DNA of 8,952 nt from an uncultured bacterium. GTDB lineage: Bacteria; Actinomycetota; Coriobacteriia; Coriobacteriales; Coriobacteriaceae. This document shows positions 3,871 through 8,952 of this stretch, one piece after another. The notes beneath the pieces were generated by a model. It was not told where the DNA came from, ran no database searches, and saw nothing but the letters and a program-made list of their open reading frames with translations. Made by a program: the position numbers and the translations under genes. The stretch's first letter is position 1, and each line of letters begins with the position of its first letter. The stretch lies in the NCBI GenBank assembly GCA_905215095.1, contig CAJMOL010000047.1:1-8952 (forward strand). Direction: 5' to 3'.

Positions 3871-6093
3871 ATGGAGAAGCATAAAGTGATCTGCCCGTAC
3901 TGCGGCGCCGGTTGCCAGTTTAACCTCCTGGTCCAAAACGGCCAGGTCGTGGGTACCGAACCGCTCAACGGCATCACCAATCAGGGCGAGCTGTGCCTTA
4001 AGGGTATGAGCGGCTACGACTTCATCAACGACACCAAGATCTTGACTCCTCGCGTACTGCACCCGATGATCCGCCGCACTAAGGGCGCGGATCTTGAGCG
4101 CGTAAGCTGGGACGAGGCACTGGATTTCACCGCATCTAAGATGCAGGCTATAATTGACGAATATGGTCCTAACGCTGTCATGACCACCGGCTCTTCGCGA
4201 GGCGGCGGCAATGAGGCGAACTACGTCATGCAGAAGTTTACGCGTGCGTGCATCGGCACCCACAGCGTAGACAACTGCGCCCGTACTTGACACGGCCCTA
4301 CTGTCCTCGGTCTGATGGACACGGTTGGTTCAGGTTGCATGTCATGCTCCATCCCCGGTATGGAGGATGCGGGCTGCATTTTCCTCTTCGGCTATAACCC
4401 TGCCGATTCGCACCCCATCGTCGCAAGGCGTATCGTGCGAGCCAAAGAAAAGGGTTGCAAGATCATCGTCGCCGACTCGCGCCATATCGAAACCGCGCGT
4501 ATCGCCGATCTCTACCTTCCGATCAAGAACGGTTGCAACGTCGCGTTCCTCAACGCCTTTGCCAACTGCTTGGTCAACGATGGCCTCTACGACAAGGAAT
4601 TCGTCGCCGAGCACACGAACGGCTTTGACGAGTGGTGGGAGACCATCAAGAACTACACTCCCGAATCCGTACAGGACATCACGGGTGTCGAGCCCGCGTT
4701 GATCCACCAAGCTGCCGAGATGTACGCCACGGCGAAGCCTTCCGCCATCATTGGCTGGGGCATGGGCGTATGCCAGCAGAAGCAGAACCTGAAGACGGTG
4801 CACACCATCGCCTCCATCGCCTGCGTTGCCGGCCAGATCGGCAAACCCAACTCCGGCCTCGCGCCCGTGCGTGGCCAGAACAACGTCCAGGGCTCCTGCG
4901 ATATGGGCATGCTGCCCAACCTGTACCCTGGCTATCAAAAGGTCACCGACCCGGCCGCGCGCGCCAAGTTCGCCAAGGCCTGGGGCGTGCCCGAGGAGAA
5001 GCTGCCTCTCGAGGAGGGCTACAAGCTCACCGACCTGGGTCACCTGGTCGACGAGGGCAAGGTGCACTGCTTCTACAACTACGGCGAGGACCCGGTGCAG
5101 ACCGAGCCCGATTCGGCCGGTATGCGTAAGACGCTCTCCGAGCTGGATCTGTTCATTTGCCAGGACATCTTTATGACGCAGACGACCATGCTCGCCGACG
5201 TCATCCTGCCTGCCACCTCTTGGGGCGAGCACGAGGGTGTCTTTACCGCATCCGACCGTAGCTTCCAGCACTTTGACGCGGCTGTTCCGCCCAAGGGCGA
5301 GTGCCGTCACGACTGGGAGATCTTCGCGGACCTGTCTACGCGTATGGGTTACCCCATGCACTACGACAACACAGAGCAGATCTGGAACGAGTGCATTAGC
5401 CTGTGCCCCAACTTTGTGGGCGCGACCTACGAGAAGATGGCTCCCGAGGGCGGTTACGCCCAGTGGCCCGTCAAGAGCACCGATGTGAACGACCACGGTA
5501 CGCCCGACATGTTCGCTGGTGGCAAGTTCACCACCAAGGACGGCCGCGCCAACCTGATGGCGCACGATTGGGAGGCGCCCTCCGAGCTTCCCGACGATGA
5601 GTACCCGCTCATCCTTTGCACCGTCCGCGAGGTCGGCCACTACAGCTGCCGTTCGATGACCGGCAACTGCAAGACGTTGGCGCTGCTCGCCGACGAGCCC
5701 GGCTTTGTCCGCATGAATCCCGCGGACGCCCAGGCGCGCGGCATCAAGAACGGCGACATCGTCTCGGTCCACAGCCGCCGCGGCCAGGTATACAGCCGCG
5801 CCGACGTGAGCGACCGTATCAACAAGGGCACGGTCTATATGACCTACCAGTGGTGGATCGGCAAGTGCAACGAGCTGACCATTCACAAGGTCGACCCGGT
5901 CTCGCATACGCCCGAGGACAAGTTCTCCGCCTGCCAGGTCGACGCCATTGCCGACCAGGTCTGGGCAGAGGGCAAGGTCGAGCGTCAGTACACCGAGCTC
6001 AAGCAGGCTCTGGTGGACGCCGCCGCTCCCCAGGACGTTGAGCCTGGCGCCGCCAAGTTCGACGACGAGACGCACATGAATCAAATCGTGTAG
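3871..6093 (+). CDS. fdhF: Selenocysteine formate dehydrogenase H (TGA at 4288-4290 read as Sec140)
   Basis: A 740-residue molybdopterin enzyme that oxidises formate to CO2, feeding electrons to the hydrogenase arm of formate hydrogenlyase in the cytoplasm. It starts at ATG 3871 after AAAGGAAGGAGGG (3854-3866). C8, C11, C15 and C42 bind the [4Fe-4S] cluster and K44 follows, the same numbering as E. coli FdhF. In-frame TGA at codon 140 in 'NCARTUHGPTVLG' matches E. coli Sec140-His141; a SECIS hairpin follows. Downstream family landmarks are 'GYNPADSHPIV', 'APVRGQNNVQG' (R334, counterpart of E. coli R333), 'ILPATSWGEHEG', 'REVGHYSCRSMTGNC' and 'YMTYQWWIGKCNELT'. E. coli FdhF has 715 residues; the extra length is mainly at the C-terminus. 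Plain translation splits the gene at 4290, which is an artefact. Expression needs SelA/B/C/D, not in this window, plus molybdenum cofactor. An intrinsic terminator follows at 6115. Confidence 0.96.
4291..4321 (+). promoter_or_regulatory. Bacterial SECIS element for Sec insertion
   Basis: TGTCC (4302-4306) pairs with GGACA (4317-4321). Inside, C4308-G4314 can close the loop GGTCT. Counting the U of UGA as 1, GGUCUG occupies 22-27, and G23/U24, the loop bases I recall as SelB contacts in E. coli fdhF mRNA, are at the same distance. The codons also encode conserved residues after Sec, so RNA and protein constraints overlap. Confidence 0.85.
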
Positions 6094-6114
6094 TCCCGTT
6101 CTCGTTGGCTTTTT

Positions 6115-6157
6115 GGGCCGGGCGTCCCGTACGTTCGGGAGCCCGGCCCGTTATTTT
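6115..6157 (+). terminator. Intrinsic terminator between fdhF and the hyf genes
   Basis: GGGCCGGGC (6115-6123) pairs perfectly with GCCCGGCCC (6141-6149). Inside, TCCCG (6125-6129) pairs with CGGGA (6136-6140) past a bulged G6124, around loop TACGTT. A GTTATTTT tail (6150-6157) follows, ending next to the hyfA ribosome site. CTTTTT (6109-6114) on the left makes it partly bidirectional. No promoter is evident between it and hyfA, so it probably attenuates rather than ends transcription. Confidence 0.8.
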
Positions 6158-6171
6158 GAAAGGAAGTGGGG

Positions 6172-6789
6172 ATGAACCGCTTCATCGACATCAACCCGGA
6201 GAGGTGCATCGGCTGCGGAACATGCCAGTCCGCCTGTGCCGACGCCCACCGGATGCAGGGTCTTCAGGATACGCCGCGCCTGGCGCTCGTGAAGACCGGC
6301 GGTATTTCGGCCGCCCTTGCCTGCCACCATTGCGAGGGTGCCCCCTGCGCCGAGGTTTGCCCGGTGAATGCCATCGAGCACGATGGCGATCGCATCCACG
6401 TCAAGGAGCAGGAGTGCATCGGGTGCAGGCTGTGCGCCATCGCGTGCCCCTTCGGAGCCATCCATCCCGATGGCACGTCTATCGCCGGTGTCGCAGGCAT
6501 GTGCGACCCGACGCCTTCGTATCCTAAGTCCCTGAGCAGCCTGCTTACGTGGGCTCCTGGTCAGTACAACTGCGCTGTCAAGTGCGACCTGTGCGCCTTC
6601 GATCCGGACGGCCCGCATTGTGTGGCGGCGTGCCCCACCAAGGCGCTGACCGTCATGGGCGGCGCGGCCGATCGCGAGCTCGACGAGGCCAAGCGCCTGC
6701 GCTCGATCGAAAACGGTCCGTCCGTCGACGTTACCGCTGTGGCCCAGGGCCTGTCCGAGAAAGCAGAAGGGAGCGAAAACAATGGATAG
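6172..6789 (+). CDS. hyfA: HyfA/HycB-like four-[4Fe-4S] hydrogenase electron-transfer subunit
   Basis: A 205-residue ferredoxin, the length I recall for E. coli HyfA. Clusters: CIGCGTCQSAC (C12, C15, C18, C22), CHHCEGAPCAEVCP, CIGCRLCAIACPFGA, and CDLCAFDPDGPHCVAACP. An insertion before the last cluster distinguishes it from the shorter HydN-like protein upstream. It should link formate dehydrogenase to the hydrogenase-4-type membrane complex. ATG 6172 follows AAAGGA (6159-6164) with good spacing; GTG 6166 overlaps the ribosome site and is unlikely. The last 8 bases overlap hyfB (ATGGATAG), so the two are translationally coupled. The gene sits directly behind an intrinsic terminator, which may lower its expression relative to fdhF. 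The order ferredoxin, antiporter-like, NuoH-like subunit matches E. coli hyfABC. Confidence 0.88.
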   Translation: MNRFIDINPERCIGCGTCQSACADAHRMQGLQDTPRLALVKTGGISAALACHHCEGAPCAEVCPVNAIEHDGDRIHVKEQECIGCRLCAIACPFGAIHPDGTSIAGVAGMCDPTPSYPKSLSSLLTWAPGQYNCAVKCDLCAFDPDGPHCVAACPTKALTVMGGAADRELDEAKRLRSIENGPSVDVTAVAQGLSEKAEGSENNG

Positions 6790-8800
6790 CATGACGCTGT
6801 TTATCGCATCGCTTGCCGTCTCGTGCATCGGTGCGCTCGCCTCGGTTCTGCTGATCAAGGCCGATAACGCCGCCAAGACCGCCGGCTGCCTTATCGGCGC
6901 CGTCGCCGCGGTGCTTTCGTTTGTGGCCGGTATCCAGGCCGTGCTGGGCGATGTCACGTCGGTCGACACCATCGTGTTCTTCCCGTTTGCCCATTTCCAG
7001 CTGCTGCTCAATCAGCTGTCCGGCCTGTTCGTGGCGCTCATCTCGGTGCTCGCGTTTGCCGGCTCGATCTACGGTCTCAACTACTTTGATGAGTACCCGG
7101 GCAAAAAGGGCCGCGCCGGCTTCTTCTTTAACACCTTCGTCGCGTCCATGATGCTCGTCATCACCGCCGACAACGTGTTCTGGTTCCTGGTCGCCTTTGA
7201 GCTCATGTCGCTGACCTCGTACTTCCTGGTCGTGATCGAGGAGAACGAGAACTCCATCCATGGTGGTTGGCTCTACTTTGTGATCGCGCACGTGGGCTTT
7301 GTGCTCATCATGGCGAGCTTCCTCACCATGACCAACTTCGCCGGTGGCTCGTTTGCCTTTGCGGATTTCCGCGCCACGCAGTTTAGCCCCGCGGTCGCAT
7401 CCGCGTGCTTCGTGCTTGCCTTCTTTGGCTTTGGCGCCAAGGCCGGTATCATTCCGCTGCACGGCTGGCTGCCCAAGGCACATCCCGAGGCGCCGTCCAA
7501 CGTGTCGGCCCTCATGTCCGGCGGCATGATCAAGATCGGTATCTTCGGCATCCTCAAGGTTGGTCTCGACCTGCTCTCCGCCTCGGGCGTTCAGGTCTGG
7601 TGGGGCCTTATGGTCATGGTCTTCGGTGCGATCTCGTCGGTTCTCGGCGTGGCCTTCGCCCTGCAGGAGCATGACATCAAGCGCCTGCTGGCCTATCACT
7701 CCGTCGAGAACATCGGCATCATCCTGCTCGGCGTCGGCGCCTCCATGGCCGCCATGGCGCTCAACTCGGTCGGCATCGCCGTCCTGGCCCTGATGGCCGC
7801 CCTCTATCACACGTTTAACCACGCGATGTTTAAGGGCGAGCTGTTCTTGGGCGCCGGCGCGCTGCTGTACTCCACGGGTACGCGCAATATGGAGAAGATG
7901 GGCGGCCTGTTCCGTCGTATGCCGGCAACGGCCATCTGTTTCCTTATTGGCGCGCTTGCCATCTCGGCCATCCCGCCCTTCAACGGCTTTGTGTCCGAGT
8001 GGTTTACCTACCAGTCGCTGTTTAACGCTGCCATGCAGGGCGACAAGGCCGTCATGATCGTGGCCGTGTTCGCTGCCGTCGCGCTTGCCATTACCGGCGC
8101 GCTGGCCGTCACGTGCTTCGTCAAGGCCTATGGCGTCTCCTTTGCCTCCGCGCCCCGCTCCGAGGCCGCGGCCAATGCCAAGGAGGTTCCCGCCCCCATG
8201 GTGTTTGCGCAGGGCCTGCTCGCGGCCATCTGCGTCGTGCTGGGCATCGGCGCTCCCGTGATCGCGCCCGTGCTGGTCGATGTCGCCGCGTCCGTGCTGC
8301 ATCCGTACGGTGGAGTGTTTGCCGCCGAGGGCATGGAGCTCATGAACCAGTACTCCGGCGCCGCCACCTCCACGCCCGCGATCGCCATTGCGCTCGTGGT
8401 GCTTGTCGGCCTTGCCTGCGGTTATCGCAAGCTCAAGACCGTCGGCAAGGTGCAGAAGTCCCAGCCGTGGGCATGCGGCTATGCTCCCAACGAGCATATG
8501 CCCGTCGTGGCCACGACCTTTGCCTCCGAGGTGTCCTGGTTTATGCAGCCGCTCTACACGCTGCGCGACCGCTGCACGGCCGTCTGCTGGTCCATCGCGC
8601 ACTTCTTCCAGAAGCTCACCGGTGTGGCCGAGGCTGTGGAGCCCGTACCCGACAAGGTTCTCGTCGATGCCCCGCATAAGGGTGTCGAGAAGCTCGCCGA
8701 CCTCGCGACTAAGCTCGAGGGCGGCAACTACAGCATCTATATCTGCTACATCGTCGCGGCACTCGTGGTGTTCCTCGTGCTCGCCGTGAAAATGGGTTAA
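6782..8800 (+). CDS. hyfB: Hydrogenase-4 component B (NuoL/MrpA-like antiporter subunit)
   Basis: A 672-residue multi-pass membrane protein, a typical HyfB length and longer than HycC. It belongs to the proton-translocating antiporter-like family shared with complex I. Landmarks: 'FELMSLTSYFLVVIEEN' with E140, 'AKAGIIPLHGWLPKAHPEAPS' with K220, H227 and K232, 'MSGGMIKIG' with K251, 'HDIKRLLAYHSVENIG' with H306, 'YHTFNHAMFKGELF' with H343, H347 and K351, and 'IPPFNGFVSEW' with E406. These charged residues inside membrane helices are the expected ion path. A cytoplasmic stretch (~555-650) containing 'WACGYAPNEHMPV' precedes a last helix (~651-670). Start ATG 6782 follows AGAAGGGAG (6765-6773) and overlaps hyfA. 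hyfC begins 12 bases after the stop. Whether it pumps H+ or Na+ cannot be told. Confidence 0.93.
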   Translation: MDSMTLFIASLAVSCIGALASVLLIKADNAAKTAGCLIGAVAAVLSFVAGIQAVLGDVTSVDTIVFFPFAHFQLLLNQLSGLFVALISVLAFAGSIYGLNYFDEYPGKKGRAGFFFNTFVASMMLVITADNVFWFLVAFELMSLTSYFLVVIEENENSIHGGWLYFVIAHVGFVLIMASFLTMTNFAGGSFAFADFRATQFSPAVASACFVLAFFGFGAKAGIIPLHGWLPKAHPEAPSNVSALMSGGMIKIGIFGILKVGLDLLSASGVQVWWGLMVMVFGAISSVLGVAFALQEHDIKRLLAYHSVENIGIILLGVGASMAAMALNSVGIAVLALMAALYHTFNHAMFKGELFLGAGALLYSTGTRNMEKMGGLFRRMPATAICFLIGALAISAIPPFNGFVSEWFTYQSLFNAAMQGDKAVMIVAVFAAVALAITGALAVTCFVKAYGVSFASAPRSEAAANAKEVPAPMVFAQGLLAAICVVLGIGAPVIAPVLVDVAASVLHPYGGVFAAEGMELMNQYSGAATSTPAIAIALVVLVGLACGYRKLKTVGKVQKSQPWACGYAPNEHMPVVATTFASEVSWFMQPLYTLRDRCTAVCWSIAHFFQKLTGVAEAVEPVPDKVLVDAPHKGVEKLADLATKLEGGNYSIYICYIVAALVVFLVLAVKMG

Positions 8801-8812
8801 GGAGGGGAGAGC

Positions 8813-8952
8813 ATGAACAACATCGTACTTGCCGTTCTGCAGGGTGTGGTCGTCATGGCCGTCGCACCGTTCTTCTCCGGTCTCGGCCGCGTGATCCGCG
8901 CCAAGATGCACAACCGTCGCGGCCCCAGCATCATGCAGGACTATCGCGACCT
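8813..8952 (+). CDS. hyfC: Hydrogenase-4 component C (NuoH-like membrane anchor), N-terminal part
   Basis: Only the first ~46 codons are present; the gene runs off the right edge. It starts at ATG 8813 behind AAGGAGGGG (8799-8807), which overlaps the hyfB stop. One transmembrane helix (residues ~4-24) is followed by 'RVIRAKMHNRRGPSIMQDYRD', the signature of the HycD/HyfC/NuoH family, whose 'RRGP...Q.YRD' loop lies at the junction with the peripheral arm. It anchors the [NiFe] hydrogenase module to the membrane. HyfC is preferred to HycD because the preceding genes look like HyfA and HyfB. Confidence 0.9.
   Translation, partial: MNNIVLAVLQGVVVMAVAPFFSGLGRVIRAKMHNRRGPSIMQDYRD

Noticed and set aside
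4288..4290. TGA as a nonsense mutation splitting fdhF
   Set aside because: Codon 140 is the known Sec site of FdhF, the frame continues with the conserved His and motifs, and a SECIS hairpin follows.
4342..6084. Long minus-strand open frame opposite fdhF (580 codons)
   Set aside because: Same shadow effect; the plus-strand frame carries unmistakable FdhF motifs.
6731..8911. Very long open frame on the minus strand opposite hyfB (726 codons)
   Set aside because: Its translation is His/Gly/Arg/Asp-rich low complexity with no domain, typical of the antisense shadow of a GC-rich gene; the plus strand has clear HyfB motifs and a ribosome site.

Overview
The window looks like a chromosomal segment of a high-GC, anaerobic, formate-metabolising gut bacterium. 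The best guess is Coriobacteriia, probably Collinsella or a close relative. This rests on GC-rich codon use, strong Shine-Dalgarno sequences, a selenocysteine formate dehydrogenase beside a Hyf-type hydrogenase operon, and recurring 'GTTGCGGTGAAATACGGAC' palindromes that I associate with this group from memory. The genus cannot be proven from this sequence alone.

Layout, left to right. (1) Positions 1-308 hold the 3' end of a BrnQ-type branched-chain amino acid carrier. (2) A strong promoter (320-348) drives two tRNA genes, Pro(UGG) and Gly(UCC), closed by an intrinsic terminator (569-605). (3) An accessory block (about 640-2950) follows. It holds an orphan AbiEi/DUF559-like protein bracketed by two oppositely oriented 67-71 bp palindromic elements, then a minus-strand toxin-antitoxin pair: a RelB/DinJ-like ribbon-helix-helix antitoxin and a PIN-domain toxin with a heptad-repeat tail. 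The pair's promoter is framed by a 9-bp inverted repeat that looks like its own operator. (4) A 427-bp gap (2849-3275) carries divergent promoters, an isolated 11-bp-stem palindrome and a structured leader with mutually exclusive pairings that could expose or hide the ribosome binding site of the next gene. (5) From 3276 to the right edge runs a formate hydrogenlyase-type operon: hydN-like ferredoxin, fdhF, an internal intrinsic terminator, hyfA-like ferredoxin, hyfB-like antiporter subunit and the start of a hyfC-like subunit.

How the operon works (family knowledge): FdhF oxidises formate to CO2. The four-cluster ferredoxins carry the electrons, and the HyfB/HyfC membrane arm anchors a [NiFe] hydrogenase (large and small subunits presumably to the right), making H2 and possibly pumping ions. 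fdhF is a single 740-residue gene read through an in-frame TGA (4288-4290) at residue 140, the same position as Sec140 of E. coli FdhF. A bacterial SECIS hairpin sits immediately downstream, so the apparent split into two reading frames is recoding and not a pseudogene.

Most interesting for follow-up: the switch-like leader before hydN, the paired palindromes around the AbiEi-like gene, the unusual antitoxin/PIN pairing with its repeat tail, and the terminator inside the operon.
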